A DNA stretch of 64,000 nucleotides from CADEEN01 sp963740395 (GTDB taxonomy: Bacteria; Pseudomonadota; Gammaproteobacteria; Burkholderiales; Burkholderiaceae_C): positions 28,235 to 92,234 of the forward strand of contig CAVUEP010000008.1 in assembly GCA_963740395.1 (NCBI GenBank), in the 5' to 3' direction. Below the pieces are notes generated by a model, which was given only the letters and a program-made list of their open reading frames with translations, ran no database searches and was not told where the DNA came from. Positions 1 through 8,539 of the stretch are shown here, one piece after another (position 1 is the stretch's first letter; the number at the start of each line of letters is the position of its first letter). The translations under genes and the position numbers were made by a program.

Positions 1-1
1 G

Positions 2-1879
2 CGTCGGCTGCAGCGCCTGTCCGCCGAGGCGCTGTCGATCGCACGGCTGGCCGCAATGGCCGGGCCGGACTTCGGTATCGAGCTTGCCGAAGCGCTGCTG
101 CACACGCCGGCCCTGCGCTTGGCAGACGCATGGAACGAGCTCGAGGCCGCGCAGATCATGCGCGGTGACCGCTTTGCGCACGACCTGGTGTTCGAGGCGG
201 TGCTGCGCAGCGTGCCCGCGGCCATCGGCCGCCATTCGCACCGCTCGCTGGCACAGTGGCTCGAACAGCATGGCGCCGAGCCCGAGCGCATTGCCGACCA
301 TTGGCAGGCTGCGGGTGATGTGGCCAGAAGCGTCCCGCATCTGCTGACTGCGGGGCGTCGCAGCTTCGACCTGGCGTTCTTTGCCAACGCCTGCCGCCAG
401 CTCGAGCGTGCCGTGATGGCCGCGCGTGACACAGGACAGGTCCAGGCCGAGTTCGAGGCCTTGGACACGCTGCACTTCACCTACACCTTCGACGACCCTG
501 GCGATGCGCTTGACGAGGTCGTCGCTCGAATGGACACGCTGGCAGTCACTGAGCGCCAGCGGCTGACCGCCCACCTGGCGCGGCACAACGTGGCGCGGCG
601 GCGCATCTCGAAGGTCGACCTCGAGCAGGCAAGAGCCGACCTGGACTCGGCACATGCACTGGACGACGACGAGCTCGTCGTGCAGGCTGCGAACTTGCTG
701 CTGTATGGCTACATGGCGGCCGGCCAGCCCGACGCCGCGCTGGCGGTTTACGCGCGGCACGAACCCTTGCTCGAGGCCAGCCCGGATCTTGACGCGCGGG
801 CCGAGCGGCTCGGCAACCTGAGCGCCGTCCTGGCCAATCAGGACCGACATGCCGAGGCCGACGTCCAGGTCATGAAGGCCATCGCTTGCGTGCGACAGCA
901 GCAGAACTGGGCCGAGCTGATGGTGCTGATGAGCAACCGCCAGCTCATCCTGCGCAACCAAGGCCGCCTGGCGGCGCTGGAATGGCTGGAGGACATCGAT
1001 CGCCTGCACGCCAGCGAGCACGCCAACCAGCGTTCCTGGCTGCTGTCGCGCATGGCGGCCAGCGAGAACCTGCGCGACGCCGGCCGCTACCGCGACGCAC
1101 TGCGCGTGCTCAACCAGGAGCGCGAGCGCACGCGCGTCGTTGCCGGCGACCGGGCCTTGGCGTGGGAGACCAGTGAAGTCGGACTCTGGTTGCAGCTGGG
1201 GCAACACGCGCGCGCGCTGCAAGTCCTTCGAGACCTGGACCCCGACCGGACGAAGAGCGGCCCCGCCTGGCTCCAGGCGCGCTTGCACTTGGTTCACGCG
1301 CAGGCGCGCGCCCGCGCCCTGGGCCAGGGTACGTGCGACCGGCCCGATACGGAGGCCTGGGAGCGTCTGAATCTGGCGGCCGAAGTGGCGCCGCGTGACT
1401 CGCGGCGCGCGACCCGATTCGAGGTCGAACTGCAACGCGCAGCCTGGATCGAGCCGGACGCCGGTGCGGCGCTGGCCGAAGGCTTGGCCGATCAGGCCTC
1501 TGTGCTCGGGATGTGGGGCTATGCGCGTCGAGGCTGGTTGTTGGCGTGTGCGCGTGCGCTGGACGCGGGGCGTGCCGCGTCGGCGCAGCGCGCCGGCGAG
1601 CGGGCGGCGGCCCTGGCCATGCATTCGTTCGGACCCGGAGCGACGGCCGAGCCGGTCATGAGCACTGGTGCATCACCGTTGCTGGCCGATCTCGTGTGCC
1701 TGCGACTGGCAGAGGCCACGGGGCTGCGCGGCGCCGCCGAGCGCTCCGAGCAGGCGCTGGCGCGGCTGCAGGAATTGGCACGGACGCAGGTGCCGGACGA
1801 GTACCGCGACAGTTTCCTGCACCGCGTGCCGGTGCACATTGAACTGTCGACCCTGGCCAATCGGTTGAGCGCCGCCTGA
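2..1879 (+). CDS. C-terminal part of an ATPase/TPR transcriptional regulator (5' end outside window)
   Basis: The reading frame is open from base 2, so the gene starts to the left of the window. The product is helical and Ala/Leu/Arg-rich, like a TPR sensor. It aligns along its length with the C-terminal half of the regulator at 12994-16290. Both share an early LSxxAxxxARxAAxAGxDF-type segment, a shared 'AW.ELE.AQ' block, a 'FAHDL' block, and the closing motif FRDSFLHR/YRDSFLHR. I infer a paralogous BTAD-ATPase-TPR regulator whose DNA-binding and ATPase domains lie outside. It ends about 145 bp before the exported-protein block, which suggests local control. The family assignment rests on the paralogue inside this window. 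Confidence 0.75.
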   Translation, partial: RRLQRLSAEALSIARLAAMAGPDFGIELAEALLHTPALRLADAWNELEAAQIMRGDRFAHDLVFEAVLRSVPAAIGRHSHRSLAQWLEQHGAEPERIADHWQAAGDVARSVPHLLTAGRRSFDLAFFANACRQLERAVMAARDTGQVQAEFEALDTLHFTYTFDDPGDALDEVVARMDTLAVTERQRLTAHLARHNVARRRISKVDLEQARADLDSAHALDDDELVVQAANLLLYGYMAAGQPDAALAVYARHEPLLEASPDLDARAERLGNLSAVLANQDRHAEADVQVMKAIACVRQQQNWAELMVLMSNRQLILRNQGRLAALEWLEDIDRLHASEHANQRSWLLSRMAASENLRDAGRYRDALRVLNQERERTRVVAGDRALAWETSEVGLWLQLGQHARALQVLRDLDPDRTKSGPAWLQARLHLVHAQARARALGQGTCDRPDTEAWERLNLAAEVAPRDSRRATRFEVELQRAAWIEPDAGAALAEGLADQASVLGMWGYARRGWLLACARALDAGRAASAQRAGERAAALAMHSFGPGATAEPVMSTGASPLLADLVCLRLAEATGLRGAAERSEQALARLQELARTQVPDEYRDSFLHRVPVHIELSTLANRLSAA

Positions 1880-1951
1880 ACGGCGTTCAGACGAGGCGGT
1901 CCCATTGGACGACAGCAGCTATCAGCGCCTGCGCCACGCTCCGCATTGAAA

Positions 1952-1983
1952 TAACGATCGGATAACGCCTCGCTGGCTACAAC
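1952..1983 (+). promoter_or_regulatory. Putative activator direct repeat plus -10 element upstream of the exported-protein block
   Basis: TAACG at 1952-1956 is repeated at 1963-1967, giving an 11-bp period (TAACG-N6-TAACG). Ten bases downstream lies TACAAC at 1978-1983, a possible -10. No good -35 is visible, which is what an activator-dependent promoter would look like. The same geometry recurs at 5101 and 21729. SARP/OmpR-type winged helices typically bind 11-bp-periodic direct repeats that replace the -35. That this is such a site is inference. Confidence 0.4.
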
Positions 1984-2023
1984 CTGCTCCATGGCCGCAT
2001 CGCGGCGATTGCATGGAGCGGTC

Positions 2024-3730
2024 ATGAAGCGCATTCCCTCACCAACGAAAGCAGCCTGTGTCGCTGCGCTGGTCATCGTCGGCGCCTTCGGCCCCGCGCA
2101 GGCACAGTTGGCGCCGCCGCCCCGGCTGCTACCCCAAGTCAAGCCCGAGCCGGCGCCGGCGATGGCACCCGTGGCTGCGCCAAGGCCGGCGCCCATGCGC
2201 GCTGCGGCGGGTGGGTGCGAGGAAGATTGCCTGCTCGGGCCGAGCAGGCCGCTGCGCTTCGAGTTGCTGGCCGGTGAACGCGAGAGCGCCGGCTTCGCGG
2301 TGACTGCGCCGGGGCCGATCAAGATCCAGGTCCAGGCCCAGGGTGTGCCCCTGATCGTGAGCCTGCGCCGCCCCGACGGCCGCACCGTGGAGCGCCAGGG
2401 CAGCGGCAGCATCGTCATTGACGACGCCGCCAGCGCCGCTGACATCGCCCGCGGCGTGCTCTGGGGCGTTGGCGTACGTGCTGCGCAAGAGGCCCCACCG
2501 CTTGCAGGCGACGGCAGGCGCGCGCCGCCACGCGCGGTGGCTGGCGGCACGCTCAGCGTTCAGCACCCGTTGGCGGACGCGGCGCAGGTGCAGGCGGTGC
2601 TGAAGCGCACTGCGGCCGAGACTCGGCAGAAGGCGGCGGCCATGCCGGCGCCGGCTGCGCCCGCGGTCGATGCCCGCGCGCAGTTGCAGGCGGCACAGGC
2701 CCTGCATGACAAGCAGGTGGCGCAAAGACATGCCTCGACCCTGGGCACACTGCGGGCCAGCCTGCCGCCCCCGGCGCATGCGCAGCTCAACCAGCGCATC
2801 GAGCTGCGCCTGCAGGGCCAGACTCTTCAGCAAACCAGCATGGCCGCACCCATGCAAGCGGCCCGCGCCGAGACCTTGGCGCAGCCGGCCATGCTGGCCG
2901 CACCCGGCGCGACCAAGGGCCCGGTGCTCAAGACCCGGCCCCTGACGGCACCGCCTGCCACCGGCAGCACCCAGGCCGCGGCCACCGGGAATGTCGGCGC
3001 GGTGGGCAGCGGCGGCGGTGCGGCCGTGGCGGCGCCCGCAACGCCGCCGGTGCTGGCCGGCGCCAGCACCGGCGAAGGTGATCCCGGTACCCCGGTGATG
3101 CTCAGCGGCAGCGCGTTCGGCGACGCGCCCGGCGAGGTGCGCTTCATCGTCGCCAACGGCCGCGACATCGCTGCGCCGGTGACGTACTGGAGCGCCGCGC
3201 AGGTGGTCACGGAAGTCCCGTATGCCGATGGCATCACGGTCTATGACGGTCAGGTCTATGTCAAGCGCGCCGACGGCAGCAAGTCGGCGCTGCGTCCGTT
3301 TCGATTTCTGCCGCTGTACGACGTGGCCGAACTGGGTCTGCCCCAGAACACCGGCGACTGGGCACTCGCACCGAGCATCGTCAACATCGACAGCAATGCG
3401 AGCTTCAGTCAGGGGCGTGCCACACACACCGCGGCCATGCTGTGGGGCTTCAAGGGCAACGACAAGTTCTACCTGAACCCGCAGCTGCGCAACGGCTGGG
3501 TCGTGACGGGCGCCAACCTGGTCGGCCTGCACCTCATGCGTCCGGGCCACGGCGGCGCCTATCTGGTCGAGTCGCGCCCAGGCACGACATCGCCCTATGT
3601 CGAGGTGCGCTGGTGGCTCGACGCGGCGATTGGCATCGGTGGCAGCAATGGTCTGGACTACCGCATCAGCGTCATGGCCAAGCGCCCGAAGAACCTGCCC
3701 TGCGCGGCCAACCCCTGCCCGCTGCTGTGA
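2024..3730 (+). CDS. Exported protein with an IPT/TIG-like domain, function unknown
   Basis: The product is 568 aa. I chose the ATG at 2024 because GGAG sits 5 bases before it and because it gives a clean signal peptide (MKRIPSPTK..., hydrophobic core, AQAQ cleavage region). An upstream in-frame ATG at 1991 would bury that signal. A Pro/Ala-rich stretch follows, then a segment at about residues 350-430 with the look of an IPT/TIG immunoglobulin-like fold (GDPGTPVMLSGSAFG and GQVYVKRADGSKS motifs). The C-terminal part is rich in aromatic and Gly residues. It is the first gene of a same-strand series running to 12936. The likely location is periplasmic or extracellular. No enzymatic motif was seen. 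Confidence 0.7.
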   Translation: MKRIPSPTKAACVAALVIVGAFGPAQAQLAPPPRLLPQVKPEPAPAMAPVAAPRPAPMRAAAGGCEEDCLLGPSRPLRFELLAGERESAGFAVTAPGPIKIQVQAQGVPLIVSLRRPDGRTVERQGSGSIVIDDAASAADIARGVLWGVGVRAAQEAPPLAGDGRRAPPRAVAGGTLSVQHPLADAAQVQAVLKRTAAETRQKAAAMPAPAAPAVDARAQLQAAQALHDKQVAQRHASTLGTLRASLPPPAHAQLNQRIELRLQGQTLQQTSMAAPMQAARAETLAQPAMLAAPGATKGPVLKTRPLTAPPATGSTQAAATGNVGAVGSGGGAAVAAPATPPVLAGASTGEGDPGTPVMLSGSAFGDAPGEVRFIVANGRDIAAPVTYWSAAQVVTEVPYADGITVYDGQVYVKRADGSKSALRPFRFLPLYDVAELGLPQNTGDWALAPSIVNIDSNASFSQGRATHTAAMLWGFKGNDKFYLNPQLRNGWVVTGANLVGLHLMRPGHGGAYLVESRPGTTSPYVEVRWWLDAAIGIGGSNGLDYRISVMAKRPKNLPCAANPCPLL

Positions 3731-3762
3731 TCGCCGCGCTTCGCTCCCAAGGAGAACCCGCC

Positions 3763-4497
3763 ATGTCCCGAACCCTTGCCCCGACCCTGCGTCGCGCGGC
3801 CGTCGCCGGCCTCACGCTACTGGCCCTGTTCGGCCCCGCGCAGGCCCAGTACACGAACTACATGCGCCCAGGCACGAACTTCACCAGTGTTTGGGCCGCC
3901 AACAACGACGCCATGCTGAGCGTCATCAGGGGCCAGCAGAAATCGCGCGAGATGTACCCGGCCGGCAACCCTGGCACGGCGCAGCAGGCCAACAAGGCCG
4001 CGCCAACAGCCGCCGCGCCGGCGCCGCCGCGCGCGCCGCTGTCGGCCACCGATTTCAAACCCTCCGCCACGCGCGCAGCTGCAGCACAAATCGCCGCCGC
4101 GGTGGCCGACCCCGCCGGGCGCGCCCAGATGACCCAGGTCTGCCGCGACCTGCTGGCCATGGTCGAGGACACACCAGGCTTTCGCAAGCACAACCTGGCC
4201 AGCGCGCTGACGCTGTTGCTGGGTGTGAGCCAGGAGGTGCTGAGCGGCCAGGCGTACAGCGATGCGCAGATTCGGGACTACATGCAGCGCATGAACGACG
4301 AAGTCGCCGCCGCTGGCTACTTCGCGCGCCTGAACGTCGAACAGCGCACCCGTGCCTACGACACGATGGTCATCACCGGCGGGCTGATCGCCGGCATCGC
4401 ACACCACGCGGCCGAGACAGGCGACCAAGCACTGGGCGAGCAGGCACGAGCCATGGCACGCGACGCCTTGACCACATTTGGCGTGAAACATCCCTGA
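3763..4497 (+). CDS. Small exported protein of unknown function (possibly DUF6683-like)
   Basis: The product is 244 aa. The start is supported by AAGGAG at 3749-3754, 8 bases before the ATG. A signal peptide ends in AQAQ. Mature residues begin with a Tyr/Asn-rich stretch (YTNYMRPGTNF), followed by an Ala/Pro linker. A helical domain then runs from about residue 105 to the end, with conserved-looking blocks such as TDFKPSATR and YDTMVITGGLIAG. This layout recalls proteins annotated as DUF6683, but I cannot confirm that by search. It lies 32 bp after the TIG protein and is probably co-transcribed. Confidence 0.65.
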   Translation: MSRTLAPTLRRAAVAGLTLLALFGPAQAQYTNYMRPGTNFTSVWAANNDAMLSVIRGQQKSREMYPAGNPGTAQQANKAAPTAAAPAPPRAPLSATDFKPSATRAAAAQIAAAVADPAGRAQMTQVCRDLLAMVEDTPGFRKHNLASALTLLLGVSQEVLSGQAYSDAQIRDYMQRMNDEVAAAGYFARLNVEQRTRAYDTMVITGGLIAGIAHHAAETGDQALGEQARAMARDALTTFGVKHP

Positions 4498-4549
4498 CGC
4501 GCCGCGCCTGGCCGACCTTTCCTTTCCTTCCACTGCACAGGAGACACCC

Positions 4550-5080
4550 ATGTCAGTCCGCTCACACACTCGCCGTCACGCCGTTGCCAACGCCGTGCGG
4601 GCCTTGACGCTCTGCTTCATCAGTTCGGCCGCACTTGCCGGCCCCGGCACCCAGACCGAAGACGATCTCTACGTCGGCAAGAAGCGTCAGGTCCAGGGCG
4701 TGACCGCACCCACGACCACTGGCGTGAAGCCGCCGCTGGGCGCGGGGACGTCGCCGAACACGGCGCGAAGTGCAGCGCCGCGGCCGGCGGGTCAGACCAC
4801 GACGCCGATGGTGGGCACGACCCAGCCCGGCACCGCCACGCCGCAGTTGCGCCCGGGCGCGGGCACGTCGCCGAACACCGCCACCTTGAAGGCGAAGACC
4901 ACCGCGCGTGCCGGCGGCGACGAGGATCTGGAAGAGCTCGAAGTCGAGCGACGCAAGGTGCAGGGCGTGAATGCACCGAGCACGACCCAGCTGCCACCGC
5001 GCCCAGGTGCGGGCACCTCGCCCAACACCGGTCGCAGCGCAGCGCCGCTGCCCACGGGGCTGCCCGGCAAGCCGCTGTGA
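4550..5080 (+). CDS. Small exported low-complexity protein with duplicated GAGTSPNT repeats
   Basis: The product is 176 aa. ATG at 4550 follows GGAG by about 7 bases. A signal peptide (ALA cleavage region near residue 27) is followed by a largely unstructured Pro/Thr/Gly-rich chain. A unit of about 40 residues occurs twice, with K/R-VQGV-x-APxTT followed by GAGTSPNTxRSAAPxP, and the GAGTSPNT core occurs a third time between them. An acidic patch (DEDLEELEVE) sits before the second unit. Function is unknown. It may be a cell-surface or matrix linker protein, which is inference. Confidence 0.6.
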   Translation: MSVRSHTRRHAVANAVRALTLCFISSAALAGPGTQTEDDLYVGKKRQVQGVTAPTTTGVKPPLGAGTSPNTARSAAPRPAGQTTTPMVGTTQPGTATPQLRPGAGTSPNTATLKAKTTARAGGDEDLEELEVERRKVQGVNAPSTTQLPPRPGAGTSPNTGRSAAPLPTGLPGKPL

Positions 5081-5100
5081 ACGCGCAGGCGTGCAGCCGA

Positions 5101-5132
5101 TAACGCCGCACTAACGCTCGACTCACGAGACT
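5101..5132 (+). promoter_or_regulatory. Second TAACG direct repeat with 11-bp period
   Basis: TAACG occurs at 5101-5105 and 5112-5116, separated by six bases exactly as at 1952. The hexamer GAGACT at 5127-5132 sits at the same distance as the -10 candidate of the first site but is a poor match. The repeat lies in the 58-bp gap after the previous gene. If it drives transcription, the true start of the next gene is probably downstream of the first ATG. Confidence 0.35.
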
Positions 5133-5138
5133 GCATTC

Positions 5139-6785
5139 ATGCACAACGCCGCGCCATCGCGTGGCGCACAACGAAAGCCCAGGATGCCCCGAATCGCCCG
5201 ACGACATGCCCGGAACGCCTGCGCCCAGGCTGCCAGCCATTGCAGCTTTGTGACCTCCTCGTTGCAGCCAGCAGGACCGGCTCGCGCTCGCGCAGGGCGC
5301 CATGCCGAGCCCCTATCCACGGTGACGCTCCGCGCTGGGCGTGCGCTCGCGGTGCGCGTGGCCGCACTCGTTGTTGTGCTGATGCAAGCCGCATCGATCC
5401 ACGCGCAGCCGGTTGCGTTGAGCACGGTGGCGCCACCGGCGCGCATCGACACCGCCCTGCGCGGCGGCACATTGGCCACCGTGCGCGCTGCCAGCCCGGC
5501 CGCCTGCCTGTCCGAATGCAGCCGCGTCAAGGGTTGCAGCGGCTACAACTTCGTCGCGCCGGGCCCCGGCCCGGTGCTTCCGGGCAGCCGCGGCGGCATG
5601 TCGGGCGCCACGATCGATCCGCGCGCCGCCAACTGCACTCTCCTGAGCGGCGCGCTGACCGACGTCCCGGGCAAGGGCGTGGTGTCCTGCCGCATGCCAT
5701 GCACCGTGGATGCGGCGGCGCCGACCGCGACTCTGCTGCCTGCGCCAGGTTCGGCCGTGGTCAGGCCGGGGCGCATGGCCATCAACCCGCCAGCGACGCA
5801 ACTGCCGTCGCCCATAGCGCCGACGGCGCCGCCCCAGCCCTTGGTGCTGGCGCCGCCGCCGCTCGTGGTGGGCACGTACAACCCAACCCCGGCCCCGGCC
5901 CCGGCCCCGGCGCCCGCGCCGGCCCCTGCACCAATGACATCGACAGCGCCAGCGCCCGCACCTCGGCCGGCGCAGCCGGCGCCGCCCGCGGTTCGAACGG
6001 GGGTCTCCGGCTACGAGGTGGTTTCTGGGCCGATTGTCGATGTCGCCCCGCTGAGCAGTGCGACGATGGCGGCGCAATGCCCGGCCGGCAAGGTGGCGTT
6101 GAGCGCGGGCTATCGCGTCACGCCCGGTGGCGATGCGCAGTTCGGCCTCGAGGTGCGCGGCGCCGTGCCCGAGGGCGCCCAGGCGACTGTGCTGGTGCGC
6201 AACGCCAACGTCGTAGTCCCTGCCAGGGCCCAGGCTCTGGCCGTGTGTGTCCATGCCATCGCCGGGTTGCGCGTGGTGGACAGCATCGTGGTATCTCAGA
6301 CCGGTGGTGTGCCGGTCAGCGGTGCGTCGACCTGCGCGCCGCAGGAGCGGCAGGTCGGCGGCGGCGTTTCGGGGGACGTGGGCATCCTCATCGGGGTGAA
6401 CGCGCCGCAGCGGGCCGGAGCGGGCGCCGCCTGGCAGGCGACCGTGACCCGGTCATCGCCGCTGCCAGGACAGGCGCAGGTACAGGTGCGCGCCCTGTGC
6501 GTGCCTGAAGCCGCGGCGGACGGCTGGGAGTTTGTCGCCTCGGCCGAGGTCTCGCTGGGTGCGCGCTCGCGTGCAGAGCCTGTCCTGGGATGTCCCGGTG
6601 GCAAGGCTCTGCTCGCGGCGGGCGTGTCGCAACGCTCGAACAACCTGCTCGACATGGTGGTGGCATCGATGGCGCCCAAACCCAATACGCTGGACTGGTC
6701 GGCGCAAATTGCCAACCGCAACACGATCGGTGGCTCGGGCGCCGTGGTTGCGGGCCTGTCGGCCATCTGCGCGAGGCGGCAATGA
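5139..6785 (+). CDS. Exported PAN/Apple-domain protein with three C-terminal Cys-containing repeats
   Basis: The outer frame is 548 aa, but the start is unsure. The hydrophobic signal (LAVRVAALVVVLM..., cleavage after IHAQ) begins about 67 residues in. A GTG at 5322 or an ATG at 5184 may therefore be the real start, and none of the three has a convincing ribosome site. After the signal comes a PAN/Apple-like domain with six Cys (CLSECSRVKGCSGYNF ... CTLLSG ... SCRMPC) and a Pro-Ala linker (15 residues of alternating PA at about 5890-5935). Three repeats of about 80 aa follow, each starting near CPAGK/CAPQE/CPGGK and ending AVCV, ALCV and AICA. Its 3' end overlaps the next gene by four bases (ATGA), so the two are translationally coupled. 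Confidence 0.65.
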   Translation: MHNAAPSRGAQRKPRMPRIARRHARNACAQAASHCSFVTSSLQPAGPARARAGRHAEPLSTVTLRAGRALAVRVAALVVVLMQAASIHAQPVALSTVAPPARIDTALRGGTLATVRAASPAACLSECSRVKGCSGYNFVAPGPGPVLPGSRGGMSGATIDPRAANCTLLSGALTDVPGKGVVSCRMPCTVDAAAPTATLLPAPGSAVVRPGRMAINPPATQLPSPIAPTAPPQPLVLAPPPLVVGTYNPTPAPAPAPAPAPAPAPMTSTAPAPAPRPAQPAPPAVRTGVSGYEVVSGPIVDVAPLSSATMAAQCPAGKVALSAGYRVTPGGDAQFGLEVRGAVPEGAQATVLVRNANVVVPARAQALAVCVHAIAGLRVVDSIVVSQTGGVPVSGASTCAPQERQVGGGVSGDVGILIGVNAPQRAGAGAAWQATVTRSSPLPGQAQVQVRALCVPEAAADGWEFVASAEVSLGARSRAEPVLGCPGGKALLAAGVSQRSNNLLDMVVASMAPKPNTLDWSAQIANRNTIGGSGAVVAGLSAICARRQ

Positions 6786-7993
6786 AGTGGATCAACGTGC
6801 GCAGGACCGGCGTCGCGGCGCTGGCGCTCGCCATTGCCACGTGCGCCGCGGCCCAGGCCCAGCCGCTCGCCCCGAGCGCCGTCTCGCCACCTGCCCGTGT
6901 CGATATGGCGCTGCAAGGCAACGTGCTGGCCACGCACCGCGCTGCCGACCCTCTTGTGTGCCAGAGCGAATGCCAACGAACGCCGGGCTGCAGCGGCTAC
7001 AGCTACGATCGCGTCGCCAAGGCCACATGCACCCTGCTCAGCGGCAAGTTGGCCGACATTGCGGCACCGGGCGCAGTCTCCTGCCGCATGCCGTGTGAGC
7101 CGGGGCCGCGCGCCACCGCGCTGACGCAGCGTCTGCCGGCCACAACCCTGCTCAATCCGGCACCCGTCACGGCGGCCGCGCCCGACAAGCCTGTGGGCCT
7201 GCTGCCGAGCACGGCAACTCTGGCGACACGCGAGGCGCCCGCAATGCTGGCAAACGCCAGCGGCACCGCCAGCACGCAGGCCGCCAGTTTCGGAAGCGGT
7301 CCTGTCCCGTACACACCGCTGCCGCCCTGCACGCCGGGCCGTGTCTCCAAGGTCGGCAGTTGCAGCAACGCTGCCGTCGCAGCCGCACCCACCAGCACGA
7401 CGGTCACGCTGGTGCCGATCAACGACAACACGATTGCCTCCAGCAGCCTCGACGCCGTTTACCAGAATTCGGTCTATCAATCGAACTACTGGAGCGCCAC
7501 AACGCCCGGCATCGGCATGGGCTGCAATCAGTTGTTCGTGGCCCTCACAGGAGGCCAGCACATCAGCTGTGCAAGAGGCCTGATCAAGTTCAACCTGGCT
7601 TCGCTGGCCGGCAAGACCATCCAGAGCGCGACGCTGCGGCTGACCACGTCGGCCGCTGGCGTCGGGAACTACAAAGACCCGTGGTACGTGGCAGCGAGCG
7701 CATCCCCATGGTCCGGGTCGACCGTCACGTGGATCAACTACGGAGACCGGACTTACACCCCATCGATCGGCGTTCAGAACGCACCCACGCTGGTGGGGCA
7801 GGTCTTCAATCTGGACCAGGCGGCCACCGTGCGCAGCTGGCTGTCCGGCGCCTACGCGAACAACGGCTTTGCCATGGCCCTGCGGCAGGAGCAGCTTCGC
7901 TCTTGCAGCTGCATCTCGCTCGACCACTTCGAGTTCCACAGCAACGAAGACGCCGGGGGTCGCGGCCCCAAATTGATCGTCACCTACCAATAG
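6782..7993 (+). CDS. Exported protein: PAN/Apple-like domain plus DNRLRE domain
   Basis: The product is 403 aa. ATG 6782 overlaps the upstream stop. The signal peptide ends AQAQ. Residues ~28-105 form a second PAN/Apple-like domain closely similar to that of the preceding gene (shared PPARxD, CSGY, CTLLSG and SCRMPC), a tandem duplication. Residues ~205-403 match the DNRLRE (CBM96-like) beta-sandwich pattern: an INDNTI-type N-terminus, KFNLASLAGKTIQSATLRL, an SGSTVTW strand, VRSWLSG, and the closing GPKLIVTY. DNRLRE domains occur in surface and carbohydrate-associated proteins. That suggests adhesion or matrix binding here, which is inference. Confidence 0.75.
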   Translation: MKWINVRRTGVAALALAIATCAAAQAQPLAPSAVSPPARVDMALQGNVLATHRAADPLVCQSECQRTPGCSGYSYDRVAKATCTLLSGKLADIAAPGAVSCRMPCEPGPRATALTQRLPATTLLNPAPVTAAAPDKPVGLLPSTATLATREAPAMLANASGTASTQAASFGSGPVPYTPLPPCTPGRVSKVGSCSNAAVAAAPTSTTVTLVPINDNTIASSSLDAVYQNSVYQSNYWSATTPGIGMGCNQLFVALTGGQHISCARGLIKFNLASLAGKTIQSATLRLTTSAAGVGNYKDPWYVAASASPWSGSTVTWINYGDRTYTPSIGVQNAPTLVGQVFNLDQAATVRSWLSGAYANNGFAMALRQEQLRSCSCISLDHFEFHSNEDAGGRGPKLIVTYQ

Positions 7994-8005
7994 CGGAGCC
8001 TGACC

Positions 8006-8521
8006 ATGCCCAAGCGAATCCTCCCCGCCTTGTTGCTGAGCCTTGTGGCGCTGAGCGCTTCGGCCCAGCCCGCCGGCCACCTGGGCGTGCCTGGCGCGCA
8101 GATGGTCCACAGCTCGTTCGGCCCGATCGCGGGCCTGCCGGCCAACCAGCAATACATCCACGGCTATGTGCGCCCCGACGGCACGGCCGAGCTTGCGACG
8201 AGCAACCTGCTGCTCAAGCAGACGCTCGTCTTCATGGACATTGTCGTGATCGTCCACCGCCCCGGCGGTGCGGTGTCGTGGCCCGAGTCCGGCGAGATCT
8301 ACCTCGGCGACGCCGACGCGACGCAGAAGGGCCGGCCGGTGCAGGACCAGGCGCCGCTCTTGCGCTACACGATGCCGGCCTATGAGAGCCGTTTGGTGCT
8401 GCGCGTGTCGCTGGCCGCGGGCCGCGCCTACGGTGGCTACCGCCAACCGGTGGCCGTGCACTACGGGCCGGCGGGTATCGACATGAACGTGCGCGCGAGC
8501 GGCTACGTGCTGGCCAACTGA
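8006..8521 (+). CDS. Small exported protein of unknown function
   Basis: The product is 171 aa. GGAG at 7995-7998 precedes ATG 8006, and a signal peptide ends ASAQP. The mature part is beta-rich (repeated Val/Tyr strands, YIHGYVRPDGTAEL, GEIYLGDADATQKG). No family was recognised. It lies 12 bp after the DNRLRE protein and 18 bp before the Cys-repeat protein, so it is probably in one operon. Confidence 0.6.
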   Translation: MPKRILPALLLSLVALSASAQPAGHLGVPGAQMVHSSFGPIAGLPANQQYIHGYVRPDGTAELATSNLLLKQTLVFMDIVVIVHRPGGAVSWPESGEIYLGDADATQKGRPVQDQAPLLRYTMPAYESRLVLRVSLAAGRAYGGYRQPVAVHYGPAGIDMNVRASGYVLAN

Positions 8522-8539
8522 AACCCTTGGGAGAAGAAG

